64,000 bases of DNA from Trichobilharzia szidati. Its lineage: Eukaryota > Platyhelminthes > Trematoda > Strigeidida > Schistosomatidae. The position numbers and the translations under genes are program-made. The notes under the pieces were generated by a model. That model made no database searches. It saw nothing but the letters and a program-made list of their open reading frames with translations, and was not told the DNA's origin. The stretch is taken from positions 26,732,804-26,796,803 of the forward strand of contig OX235277.1 in assembly GCA_944472155.2 (NCBI GenBank), written 5' to 3'. Positions 43,990 to 54,650 of this stretch are shown here, one piece after another. Each line of letters opens with the position of its first letter. The stretch's first letter is position 1.

Positions 43990-44770
43990 CGCGAAGGAAC
44001 AAAGAAAAACAAATGCGTTAAACTCTGATTAATCAATACTCCAAAGTAAGTAAGTAAGTAAGTAAGTGAGTAGGTAATTTCTTCTCAGGAATTCTATTTT
44101 CCAGAAGGTTGAATATCAAAAAAAACTAAAAACGGTAACTGAGAGTTTATATATATATATATATACATATACGTTTTTGTGCGTATTCAGTACACCCTTT
44201 TTCATTTTTTTTTACTCAACCTTAGAACTTCCGGTAAAAGTACATTCACACACAGATATATATTCCCTTGAGTGAGCTGAATGAATGACAATCAAGTCCC
44301 TAGTTTAACACAGTTAATACCTATTGACATTAACGGACTATGAGAAACTGTTTTGGTGTCTCTTAGCCAACTATTTATTTGTTTCGTTTTTCTTTTTAGT
44401 TTTCGTTTTAATTTTTTTCCTTTTCTCATATTTGGGAAAAATTAATTCTCAAGATAGTAAAGAAGAAGAGGAAAAGAAAAAAACAACCATATAAAAGATT
44501 GTGGGGAAAAAATATTAAAACTTTTCTCACTCTCAATCAATTCTCATGAAATCACGCCCTAAATATTCTTATTTCTCCCCCCACACACACCCCTCCCCAA
44601 TCTTTATAAGTCAGTACTTTGAGCATGCACATGCACACTCACGCACACAGTTATCCACTTATATGTGTACACTGACAAACACAAACATACATTTTATGAT
44701 AAGGAGAAGAATGTTGAGCTATGGAATGAAGGGAGAAGAAATACAATGTAATCAGACAGTTGAAATCTTT
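43990..44770. other. No recognisable gene; (GTAA)n and (AT)n tracts
   Basis: Tetranucleotide GTAA run at 44044-44070 and an AT run at 44147-44166. Otherwise A/T- and pyrimidine-rich. This lies just upstream of the duplicated locus, but I see no exon. Confidence 0.5.
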
Positions 44771-44984
44771 AACCTCATTAACTACTATTACTCCTTAGTT
44801 TTCCCTTAAATTTTTATTGGTTTCCAAGGTATTTATCTGTTCAGGTGATTAAATTATCTTGAATATGGGCTAATTAATTCATAGAAGTGGTTTGTATGAT
44901 AAATTTTACTCCTAACTCTCTCTCTCTTTTTTAATTATTTTAATGATTTATACTATGCTACTTATAAAAGTAATATGGTGGATG

Positions 44985-45300
44985 ATGATTAGAACAATGG
45001 AATCCAGGTTGCGCATTTCCTTCATACCTGGAACTTATGATCTAGATATACCTGTGATCTCCAGGAATGTGAGAGTGTCCTCATTGAGACTCGAACCCGG
45101 TATCCATTCATTGTTTCATACACCAAAGTCGGAATCCATTAGACCACTTGAACCACGATAGTCACCACCACCTCTTGTGCAACAAATGTCAGTTAAAATA
45201 TCGGTTTTTAAACCAATTTCGATTTTCCCATTGGTTGATTCGACTGAGGTGTTCGGCATTTGTTTGAAGCATCCGCATAAGGAGCTGTTATGACCATAGA
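44985..45300 (-). mobile_element. Sm-alpha-like SINE, unit A minus copy
   Basis: Minus strand: A-box TGGTTCAAGTGG, B-box GGGTTCGAGTCTC, then a strongly degenerate hammerhead end (ATCATAA where CTGATGA is needed; GAAATGCGCAACCTGG retained). The 5' part GACTGAGGTGTTCGGC matches the family start. Confidence 0.7.
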
Positions 45301-45789
45301 GGCCGAATATTTCACTCCCATCAACCAATGGAAATGTAAAAATTGAATTAAATATAAATAAACTACTTAAAAGTAGTTGAAATTTATTCATCGAAATTTC
45401 GAACTGTCTGGTCAAATAAAATTTGATTGATAGCGGTTATTGATATGGACAGAAGAAGCACCTTCAAAGTTGTCTATCTCATCCCAGTGAACCTTTCAAA
45501 TAGAATTTAAACTCTCCCTTTACACATAGCAGGTTCTATGGGAATTTTAGAGAACAATCCTGATTTTTGTATACAAAAGAAATTTATTTCACTTTTGTCT
45601 CTCCTTTGGTCTGAACCTCATTCACAAATTCTCCTTTATAAATTTGAACTCTGATTACCTATCCACTGCATCTTTAGTATTACGTAACTTCCAGTTTTAT
45701 AAGATTTTGATCCAATTTAACTAGTGAATTTATTTTGCATTGTCACACTATCTTTTTTTGTTATTAAGTTAATTTTGACTCCCTATTTG

Positions 45790-45905
45790 TTGATTAGACC
45801 GAAATGTTCAGTCTTTGTTCATCGTTCACTGGGAAATCCAGGTGCATCCGGTGACGAGTCTCATAAGGGACGAAATGCGCATCCTGGATTTTGCTGTGCT
45901 AGTCC
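45790..45905 (+). ncRNA. Hammerhead-like remnant, unit A
   Basis: Stem I ATCCGG pairs CTGGAT with one G-T pair. The core reads TGACGA directly after stem I, so the first C of CTGANGA is missing. Stem II GTCTC-ATAA-GGGAC is perfect. Then come GAAA and the short stem III TGCGCATC. Only the catalytic C is lost. Derived from an Sm-alpha-like SINE whose tRNA part is deleted. Self-cleavage is unlikely. Confidence 0.65.
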
Positions 45906-45986
45906 CCATTCATCAAATCACTGCATATTATCTTCACTGTGTGTGTGTACTTTTGTTATCACTCACCTTATTATCATTATTATTAC

Positions 45987-46172
45987 TTTTTTTTTTTTGA
46001 TTTACAGCTTGATTCCACACCGTATTTTCAGTACAAGTATGGAATTTTCAGCATGGATATCGGTTAGCCCAAATTCAGGCCTACCATAGATATCGGGTGT
46101 GCGCCGGCAGGGGATCGAACCCCGGACCATGTGCATGGTCGGCGAGAGTCCTAACCACTGTGCCACCGACGC
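45987..46172 (-). mobile_element. Chimeric retroposed element, tRNA-like SINE I head on a foreign body
   Basis: Minus strand: TGCGTCGGTGGCACAGTGG with B-box GGTTCGATCCCCTG, like SINE I. The body is then unrelated to SINE I (GATATCTATGGTAGGCCTGA onward) and ends in a 12-base A run (plus-strand T run 45987-45998). Unit B has the empty site at about 53995-54002. Confidence 0.7.
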
Positions 46173-46489
46173 ACTGATATTATTTTAATCACCGTTACTA
46201 CCGACATAGGTATAACATTTAACACTCATTATTTTTGGCACACAATGGTCTCTTCTATTGGGTTGTATATAAAGCTATGTGCATTAGAGAAAAGCTTGAA
46301 GAAAATCTAATTGAAGACAGTATTTTTAGCTTCTATATATATTATTTTAAATATGTGGTTTAATTTGGGAACAATACGTTTATAATAATGACAGTAATAC
46401 AAAAGTACGGAGTTTTTAGCGTGCTTTTTTATCTTCCGCATATACACAATCTTCAAGTAAATATTATTTAATGTGTAGCATGCCCCAGC

Positions 46490-46780
46490 TTCAGACAGTT
46501 TTGTCCCCTCAAAAGAAGGGACAGCCTAGTAGTATATGAGGGAGAAGATTTTTGTAGTTCAGATGGATAACACTGATGTAGTTGTATTCTGTGAACTGGA
46601 TGGCTTAGTTTGCTTTCTAGAGAGCATGTTTATCGCTTAAATCCAGTTCAGTGGACACAACCACATCAATACACATGATGGTTCACTGAACACCATTCAA
46701 AAATACACCTCCTGAGTAGAGATTATTCTTCAAAGATGCAAATAAACTTTTGTTTTATGTAAAATTAGTTGATAATTCAA
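46490..46780 (-). repeat. PLE 3'-end remnant, unit A
   Basis: GGAGAAGATTTTTGTAGTTC and following GTTGTATTCTGTGAACTGGA resemble the 3' end of PLE family A at 3332 and 14212. No coding part. Confidence 0.5.
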
Positions 46781-46827
46781 TAATTCCTCAAACAGTCATT
46801 CCTCTTTTTTAATTACATCAAATTTAG

Positions 46828-47808
46828 CTTGGTGTAAAATTACCATTCTCCGCATTGGATTCACAAATTCGCGCCAAACCACCTCCATCTGTACGAATCC
46901 CTCCTCCGCCTCCTCCTGCTCCTCCACCACAGCCAATACCACCTTCATCTTTATACCAACATCAGTCGCATCAGCATCATGATAAACATCGACATCTTCA
47001 ACACCAACCACATTTATCATCTTTATCATCGATATCAGCGTCATCACCGTCACCTCAGTCACCGCCTCCTCCTCCACAGAGACAACACCAACAAAAATCC
47101 CAACTGAAATCAACTAAAGAAGAGAGAAGCAGTTGTTCCTCCCCGTCTATGTTATCAATACATGAAGTAGAAATTGTTGCCAATAGATACACTGACTTGA
47201 AATATTCGAATCATTCCAATTGTACATCACCTATAAATAGTCAACGCTGTGTTGTACAAAATCTCTCTAAAACTTATGAACAGAATACATCTAACCTTAC
47301 AGTTACTGACAATTCAATGGAGACAAAACATTATAATAATAATCCATCCGTGCCTACCATATCTAACAACGCTACTACTAGTACTACAACTACAACTACA
47401 ATGACTACGAGTAATACTCCTTTAACAGAATTAATTATTGTCAATGAAGTAGCCAGTAGAAGTGTAAAGCCAAGGGTTGCATTTATTGAACCAGCTGACG
47501 AAGCTTCAATACATGACAGTAATCCTACTACCACAACCATTACTACCAACAACAACAACAATCAGTCAGACAGTGAATCAACTGTTCAGATAAACAAAGA
47601 AAATCATCCTACTACTGCTACTAATAAACTTAAATTAAGTCTATCTGCTAGATTTCCTGGTTGGGGAGTGATTACAGATGATGATGATGACGACGATGAT
47701 GATGATGTTCGTGGTGGAGGTGGAGACAATCAACAGAATGTGAAAACTGCTCAAAATGATAATGTATCTGTCAGTGCTGAGACACTGATATGCTCAACAG
47801 TACAAAAA
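46828..47808 (+). CDS. Host gene copy A, internal coding exon
   Basis: The exon is bounded by a pyrimidine-rich acceptor (AG at 46826-46827) and a strong donor (GTAAGT from 47809). It is 981 bases, exactly 327 codons in phase 0. No Met start is seen and a stop lies before the acceptor in frame, so earlier exons exist. Product: KLPFSALDSQIRAKPPPSVR, then Pro runs (about residues 24-42), a His/Gln-rich stretch (45-68) and a second Pro run (75-90). A conserved-looking block follows with SIHEVEIVANRY, then Asn/Thr-rich sequence, VKPRVAFIEPADEASIHD (about 212-229), LSLSARFPGWGVIT and an Asp run (about 284-293). Largely disordered. Family not recognised. The frame is intact in this copy. Confidence 0.85.
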
Positions 47809-48879
47809 GTAAGTAGTTATTCACTTTCATGTATGCATACATTATATTATCATCATTATTATTCCTATTCCCAGCACTACATCCCTATTTCACCTATTAT
47901 TTGTACTATCAGAGCCCAACACGTCGTTCCTCATTCACTTACCACTCGATGACCCGAACCGCGATATCATTCAACAGTATGCATAAAGTGTACTCAATCC
48001 ATGTTGATTTCTCTTGGCATATCTGGTGGGTGATAGGTTGTTTGTTTGTTTGTGCGTTACCAGTGTAACGACAGATGAAAAGGGTCAGGCAATAGATCGT
48101 TTATTAAGAAAATTAATAGATATTTTCTAGACTTTTATGTACATTATTATTAGCGTTACTGTTAGCAGAGAACCAACGTCTTCTGATTGGTTGTTTTCTT
48201 GTTCAAGGTTATTCTGTACTGCTTGTGACCATTTCTTAGAAAGTTAAGCCATATATCTGCGAATCGTATTCGCACATGCTAAGTCTGCTGTGACTGGTTG
48301 GCGATTTCCTCAAGGTTAAGCCTTGTTATTGCCTTTTCTCATGACCCCGATTCGGGACATAACATTGACGTAAATTGTTGTCTACAATTTTGGCTTGAAG
48401 ATAGCTCTCACCACATCAGGATTCCTTTTTACTTATCATTTCTGGTAGGCCATCTGATATTCAGCATGGAACCAGAGAAGGCAGTTGTTGATGAAATACT
48501 TCAGTAAGGTGGTGGAAAAGCTTCTGCTGATGTATCAAGTGTATGTATACATATGTGCACACATACATTCTCGTGTGTCTTTTCGGCTGGTTACCAAGAT
48601 TTGAATTTTAGCAGTGGAGATTCCAGCATCAATCTCGACAGTATTACCGGTGTTATTTCACTAGGAATTCATCCTGGATTGATTCTCCATAAGTATTTAT
48701 ATAAGTTTTCTTCCTATCCAGGCAGTATTTTTGTATAAGTATTAATGGTTGATAACAGATAAAGAGTGTAACGAGCCAACGCGCTAATGAACACATTCTA
48801 ATATCGGTAATCAGCATTGTCATTCACCACAGTCAGAATCCAAAGAGCATGTGAAAACAACAAGAGAAGTTAGGTCTTT

Positions 48880-49060
48880 GACAGAAGTTGAAATTTGTGA
48901 ACCGACCAGTGGATCAGTCGTCCACAGACTCGACTAGTGTAATCTGAAGGTTCTAGGTTTATTCTCCTGGTGGGATCATGACCATGTGCTGATGAACAGC
49001 TTCAAGGTAGGATGAAACAACCATCCGGTACTCTCTTGGTTCCAGTAATTCTCTGGTCGT
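48880..49060 (+). repeat. SINE III fragment in intron A
   Basis: GTAATCTGAAGGTTCTAGGT (head remnant), then AGGATGAAACAACCATCCGG and TAATTCTCTGG. Absent from copy B. Confidence 0.5.
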
Positions 49061-49349
49061 CCAAATTGAAAACTGTTAAAACAATTGATAACAGTGTGGA
49101 GTAAATACAAGAATCTAAATGACCTTGACCAGCGTTACCTATACTCATGGATAAACTTTAAAAATTAACAACTAATGAGAGTTCGGCTTTCAGGAATAAT
49201 GGGGAACACAAAAAGCTAACAATATCTTTAAAAGAATGCGACCTAAGTAATTTGAATATTGTAGGGAAAAATACTGAGTACATAAAAATTTTGGTATCAG
49301 TCGCTGTCTGTCTTTTAAGAACAAGTGAAGGCAAAAACAAATAACAAAC

Positions 49350-49620
49350 AAAAATCGATAATGCACAGCTGTTTTGTCCCAGTTTGGGACTCTTCGCCAA
49401 TACACACCCACCAAGGGGGTTTCGAACCCAGGGTTTTGTGATTACAAGGAGAGCTCGTAGAATATTAAGCCACTACGACCCGATCCAATGGCCCATGGGT
49501 GTGTACTGTGAAGAGTCCCAAACAAGGAAACAGGAAACAGCCGTCCAGTACTCCTGGGTTTTCCGATGGTTCTCTAACTGATGTCAGCTGATGAACAAAT
49601 CCTCCAGCCAATCAAACAAA
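49350..49620. mobile_element. SINE III fold-back in intron A
   Basis: ATGCACAGCTGTTTTGTCCC with head GGTTTCGAACCCAGG on one side, then GGAAACAGCCGTCCAGTACT and GGTTCTCTAACTGATGTCAG on the other. Head-to-head. Confidence 0.65.
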
Positions 49621-49669
49621 AAATCCCCCACAAAACCAATATTTGGAAAAAAAGATCGATACAAATGAT

Positions 49670-50075
49670 CACTAGTCAGCAAGGCCTATCTGTAGTCACC
49701 ATGAAGGAAACTCATGTCACATCTGAGAATAGAACCCGCGTCACCCAGTGCTGCCTGCAGTCAGAGACATTACCACTGACTTATTCAGGCTAGCGATTGA
49801 CCTCCTGTAGGACTGTAATGGACACTTTGATTGGATACTTGTAACTAGCACATCCACTACAGTCCACAGGAGGTCAATCGCGAACCCGAATACATCAGTG
49901 TTAACGTCTCTGACTGCAGGCAGCACTGGGTGACACTGGTTCGAATATCAGAAGGGACATGGATTCCTTCGAGGCGGATGCATAAACGCCTTGCTGACTT
50001 GTAAATGCGAAGTAGCACGAAACCCAGGTCAGGCAAGGCTTCCTGTGGCCGATTGCCTCCAACCATCTAATATCA
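49670..50075. mobile_element. SINE II inverted pair in intron A
   Basis: A minus half (GTCAGCAAGGCCTATCTGTA, GACCTCCTGTAGGACTG) and a plus half (CCACAGGAGGTCAATCGCG, AACGTCTCTGACTGCAGGCA) meet near 49835. The plus half has the counterpart 56395-56560 in copy B. Confidence 0.7.
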
Positions 50076-50189
50076 TCAGAAGAATAACTACTCTATAAAA
50101 AATGTTTTGAAACCAGGTTAGAAACTTCTCTAAATGTTTTTCCTAACTGTAATTAAATTTCACATGATTTTTTTTCTTCAAAATTTTAG

Positions 50190-51752
50190 CTTACTTCCAG
50201 TAATCCTAATCGCAACAGTGAAAATCGAATTCGACAAATAATCAATAAAAAGGTGAACAGTCATGATTTCAATGTAAATACTGCTCATACTCCTCCTGCT
50301 ACTAATAATAATATTAACGATATGTATAGTAAAACCAATAGCAACAGCGACGAACACAACAATATTGAAGAGAGACGACATCGAGAAGACGTGGATTCCG
50401 AACAAGAAGGAGATGCAGACGAGGACGACAACGAAGTGATGAAACCTAAAGCAAGCCTTTACACTAATCCTGAAATCTCATTATCTCAGTTAATGAATAT
50501 GAATGATGAAGAGTTGTATTATGAATTACACGAAAAATATCAAAATAAGCGCCAACAACCGTCAACATCACAACTGTTAACATCACAGAAATTGAATGAA
50601 CACAAGCAACAGCAACTGCAACAACCACAACGCACTTCATCAATATTAAGTCAACCAAGAAAATCCCTTGCAATGATATTTTCACAAATTAGTAATAATT
50701 TAGGATTTACACAAGAATCAACTACAACTGGCGGGGGTTGGAGGCGGGACAGGAGCAATTGATCACTATGCAATGAATCCAATAAAAAAGAATCGTAACA
50801 ATGATAATACTATGAATAATAATAGTGAATTTGCTTCAGACCAACGTAAAAGTCTCATTTACAATGATTCCAATGAAATGTCAATCAGAAATAGCGATTC
50901 AAGTCAAAGATTAATAGAACGTAATATATTGAATACATTTATGAGTAATACTAGTCATCAAGGTCAAGGTCAAGCAGACATAGTGGGTCAATCAGTTCAA
51001 ACGTACACATGAATAAATTAAATAATAGTAATAATAATAACAGTAATGCAAATACATTGTTAACAAATCATCCTGGAATATCGAATACATCAGTAAATCC
51101 TGTCGATAGATCAATACTTGTTGATTTGCTCTGTTGTACATGTTGTACAAATTCTGATGATGAAGATGAAGCATACTCAAATCTCATTGAAAATCATCGA
51201 TTAGCACGGATTGTTACTATGGGTGCCATATTGACTATACTAGGTTTAATATTTGCGTATATAATACGTTCAGCGACAGAAACTCAAACACCGCTGACTA
51301 ATTCTCAGACGCTAACATCGCCTACTAGTTCGGTGACGACAACATCAACAACAGGAAATTCGAATCCTTTGAATAATTCTATGTTTAGACAAACTACAGA
51401 TTTAACAGTTAACCAAAATTTGTTAAAATTATCAGAGAACTTTTCTAATCTAATTGATTTAGGCGATGAGATTGGATTGGATCAGATTTTTGAAGGGTCC
51501 AGCAGCTCATTAATACATGTAAATAATAGTAGTGTTAGTAGTATTAATAACAATAATAGTAATAATAATACCGTAGAATATTCTTCGCATAATGCTCCCT
51601 CTTACTCCTCTCTGTCGAACAATTCTTCGACTCCTTCACTATTAATATTATCACCATCCTCCTCCTCCGTCTCTAACTTTACTCCGCCTTCATATTCTAG
51701 TCAAGTTAGGCACAGTGTGAATGACATGTACAATCATCATCGTCCACCATAA
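50190..51752 (+). CDS. Host gene copy A, terminal exon, frameshifted
   Basis: Starts after AG at 50188-50189, reads on in phase 0 and ends at TAA 51750-51752. Features: an acidic Glu/Asp stretch; ISLSQLMNMNDEELYYELHE (about codons 95-115); Gln-rich; RKSLAMIFSQISNNLGF; RKSLIYNDSNEMSIRNS; Cys cluster LVDLLCCTCCTNSDDEDEA (about 309-327); then one membrane segment IVTMGAILTILGLIFAYII (341-359) preceded by basic ENHRLAR, and a Ser/Asn-rich tail with many N-x-S/T sites. This suggests a cytosolic N part and an outside tail. A fifth G at 50733-50737 (copy B has four) shifts the frame to a stop at 50760-50762. A 5-base gain near 50965 restores it. As assembled the product stops before the membrane segment. 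Confidence 0.82.
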
Positions 51753-51928
51753 ATTATTGCTATTATTATTATTAATTTTTCAGTTTGTTTGAATTTCCCT
51801 CACTCCGTTTTTTTAGTATTTTTGTAATCATACTACTGATAAACAAATTTATTAGTAATACAAATTGAAATCTTTAAATTTTCATGTACTTATTGATATC
51901 GATTATTATTATTATGTTTCTGATTTCA

Positions 51929-51934
51929 AATAAA
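51929..51934 (+). promoter_or_regulatory. Polyadenylation signal, copy A
   Basis: AATAAA 177 bases after the stop codon, in the context TTTCAAATAAATCAG. Conserved at 58903-58908 in copy B. Confidence 0.7.
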
Positions 51935-52162
51935 TCAGATATATATATTTCACATTTCTGTTCTGTTGATGTTTTGGTACTAAACCGCTTTTATTAATAT
52001 AAAGCATAGTCCGATGAGTTTTATCTTTCACGGAGAGGAATATATATTCAAATATAGCATTAGACAGAAAATTATTATATTTCAAGAACTGTAAAGTCGC
52101 ATTTGATATCCAACAGATATATTCATAAAACCAATCAGATTATTTTTGTTTCCTTAGATTTT

Positions 52163-52248
52163 GAGTGGAACATAGGGCTTCAGCAGCACCATATATATAC
52201 TTCATTGCCTTATCTACAGTTGTTTGAACCTGGATCCGCTATTGCCTG
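52163..52248 (-). mobile_element. RTE LINE tail at the gap edge
   Basis: TTGAGTGGAACATAGGGCTT is the inverse of the RTE 3' tail. The element runs into the gap. In unit B the same RTE continues to about 60104. Confidence 0.7.
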
Positions 52249-52746
52249 NNNNNNNNNNNNNNNNNNNNNNNNNNNNNNNNNNNNNNNNNNNNNNNNNNNN
52301 NNNNNNNNNNNNNNNNNNNNNNNNNNNNNNNNNNNNNNNNNNNNNNNNNNNNNNNNNNNNNNNNNNNNNNNNNNNNNNNNNNNNNNNNNNNNNNNNNNNN
52401 NNNNNNNNNNNNNNNNNNNNNNNNNNNNNNNNNNNNNNNNNNNNNNNNNNNNNNNNNNNNNNNNNNNNNNNNNNNNNNNNNNNNNNNNNNNNNNNNNNNN
52501 NNNNNNNNNNNNNNNNNNNNNNNNNNNNNNNNNNNNNNNNNNNNNNNNNNNNNNNNNNNNNNNNNNNNNNNNNNNNNNNNNNNNNNNNNNNNNNNNNNNN
52601 NNNNNNNNNNNNNNNNNNNNNNNNNNNNNNNNNNNNNNNNNNNNNNNNNNNNNNNNNNNNNNNNNNNNNNNNNNNNNNNNNNNNNNNNNNNNNNNNNNNN
52701 NNNNNNNNNNNNNNNNNNNNNNNNNNNNNNNNNNNNNNNNNNNNNN
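52249..52746. other. Assembly gap of 498 N
   Basis: Unknown bases. It lies exactly between the two duplicated units, inside RTE sequence on the left and unit B's start on the right. Confidence 0.98.
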
Positions 52747-52974
52747 CCTCATTAACTACTACTACTAACTACTATTACTATTACTATTTACTATTTCCCC
52801 TTAAATTTTTATTGGTTTCCAAGGTATTTATCTGTTCAGGTGATTAAATTATCTTGAATATGGGCTAATTAATTCATAGAAGTGGTTTGTATGATAAATT
52901 TTACTCCTAACTCTCTCTCTTTTTTAATTATTTTAATGATTTATACTATGCTACTTATAAAAGTAATATGGTGT

Positions 52975-53310
52975 GTGATGACTAGAACAATGGAATCCAG
53001 GGTGCGCATTTCCTTCATACCTGGAACTTATGATCTAGATGAACTTGTGATCTCCAGGAATGTGAGAGTGTCCTCATTGAGACTCGAACCCGGTATCCAT
53101 TCATTGTTTCATGCACCAAAGTCGGAATCCATTAGACCACTTGAACCACGATAGTCACCACCACCTCTTGTGCAACAAATGTCAGTTAAAATATCGGTTT
53201 TTAAACCAATTTCGATTTTCCCATTGGTTGATTCGACTGAGGTGTTCGGCATTTGTTTGAAGCATCCGCATAAGGAGCTGTTATGACCATAGAGGCCGAA
53301 TATTTCACTC
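52975..53310 (-). mobile_element. Sm-alpha-like SINE, unit B minus copy
   Basis: Counterpart of 44985-45300 with the same boxes. The hammerhead end is equally degenerate. Confidence 0.7.
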
Positions 53311-53799
53311 CAATCAACCAACGGAAAGGTCAAAATTGAATTAAAAATAAATTAACTACTTAAAAGTAGTTAGAATTTATTTATCAAAATTTCGAACTGT
53401 TTGATCAAATAAAATCCTTAAAATTTGATTGATAGCGGTTATTGATATGGACAGAAGAAGCACCTTCAAAGTTGTCTATCTCATCCCAGTGAACCTTTCA
53501 AATAGAATTTAAACTCTCCCTTTACACATAGCAGGTTCTTTGGGAATTTTGGAGAACAATCCTGATTTTTGTATACAAAAGAAATTTACTTCACTTTTGT
53601 CTCTCCTTTGGTATGAACCTCATTCACAAATTCTCCTTTATAAATTTAAACTCTGGTAACCTACAAACTGCATCTTAAGTATTACGTAACTTACAGTTTT
53701 TTAAGATTTTGATCCAATTTCATTATTGAATTTATTTTGCATTGTCACGCTATCTTTTTTTGTTATTAAGTTAATTTTGACTCCCTATTTGTTGATTAG

Positions 53800-53915
53800 A
53801 CCGAAATTTCCAGTCTTTGTTCATCGTTCATTGGGAAATGCAGGTACATTCGGATGACGAGTCTCATATGGGACGAAATGCGCATCCTGGATTTCGCTGT
53901 GCTAGTCCCCATTCA
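53800..53915 (+). ncRNA. Hammerhead-like remnant, unit B, one core base from consensus
   Basis: Stem I ATTCGG pairs CTGGAT with two G-T pairs. The core ATGACGA differs from CTGANGA only at its first base (A for C). Stem II GTCTC-ATAT-GGGAC, GAAA and the short TGCGCATC hairpin are kept. The essential first C is missing, so activity is doubtful. It is the closest to a full core in the window. Confidence 0.65.
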
Positions 53916-54299
53916 TCAAATCACTGCATATTATCTTCATTATTCTAATACGACTGCGTGTACTTTTGTTATCACTCACCTTATTATCATTATTATTACT
54001 GATATTATTGTAATCACCGTTACTACCAACATAGGTATAACATTTAACACTCACTATTTTTGGCACACAATGGCCTCTTTTATTGGGTTGTAAATAAAGC
54101 TACGTCCATTAGAGAAAAGCTTGAAGAAAATCTAATTGAAGACGGTATTTTTAGCTTTTATATATTATATTAAATATGTGGTTTATTTTGGGAACGATAC
54201 ATTTAAAATAATGACAGTAACACAAAAGTACGGAGTTTTTAGCTTGCTTTTTTATCTTCCCCATATACACAATCTTCAAGTAAATAATATTTAATGTGT

Positions 54300-54560
54300 A
54301 ACATGCCCCAGCTTCAGACGGTTTTGTCCCTTCAAAAGAAGGGACAGCCTAATGGTATATGAGGGAGAAGATTTTTGTAGCTCAGATGGATAACACCGGT
54401 GTAGTTGTACTCTCTGAACTGGATGGCTTAGTTCTCTTTCTAGAGAACATCTTTTTCGCTTAAAGCCGGTCCAGTGAACACAACGACATCAATACACTTA
54501 ATGGTACATTGAACACCATTCAAAAATACATCTCGTGAGTAGAGATTATTTTTCAAAGAT
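54300..54560 (-). repeat. PLE 3'-end remnant, unit B
   Basis: Counterpart of 46490-46780, with GAAGATTTTTGTAGCTCAG closer to the family word than the unit A copy. Confidence 0.5.
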
Positions 54561-54650
54561 GTAAATACACTTTTGTTTTATGTAAAATTAGTTGATAATT
54601 CAATAATTTCTAATATAGTCATTCCTCTTTTTTAATTATATAAAATTTAG

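Larger units (their letters stand above)
47809..50189 (+). other. Intron, copy A
   Basis: GT-AG intron of 2381 bases, phase 0, with a tract of T before the AG. It holds SINE III pieces (48880-49060, 49350-49620) and a SINE II inverted pair (49670-50075). The corresponding intron in copy B is 1517 bases. Confidence 0.85.
44771..52248 (+). repeat. Tandem duplication, unit A
   Basis: Matches unit B (52747-59185) from CCTCATTAACTACTA at the left to CTGGATCCGCTATTGCCTG at the right, base for base over long runs, exons and non-coding sequence alike. The offset is 7995 at TTTCCAAGGT and 6972 at the stop codon, because unit A carries extra intron sequence and a SINE. Confidence 0.92.

Noticed and set aside
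46796..47113. Minus-strand frame opposite the internal exon of copy A (and its twin at 54619-54948)
   Set aside because: Shadow of the Pro/His-rich exon on the other strand; the splice sites and the paired phase-0 frame support the plus strand.
52103..52847. Long frames across the N gap
   Set aside because: They consist of unknown bases; no coding information.
45790..53915. Calling the two plus-strand hammerhead-like sequences active ribozymes
   Set aside because: The first C of CTGANGA is missing in one and changed to A in the other; this base is needed for catalysis in known hammerheads.
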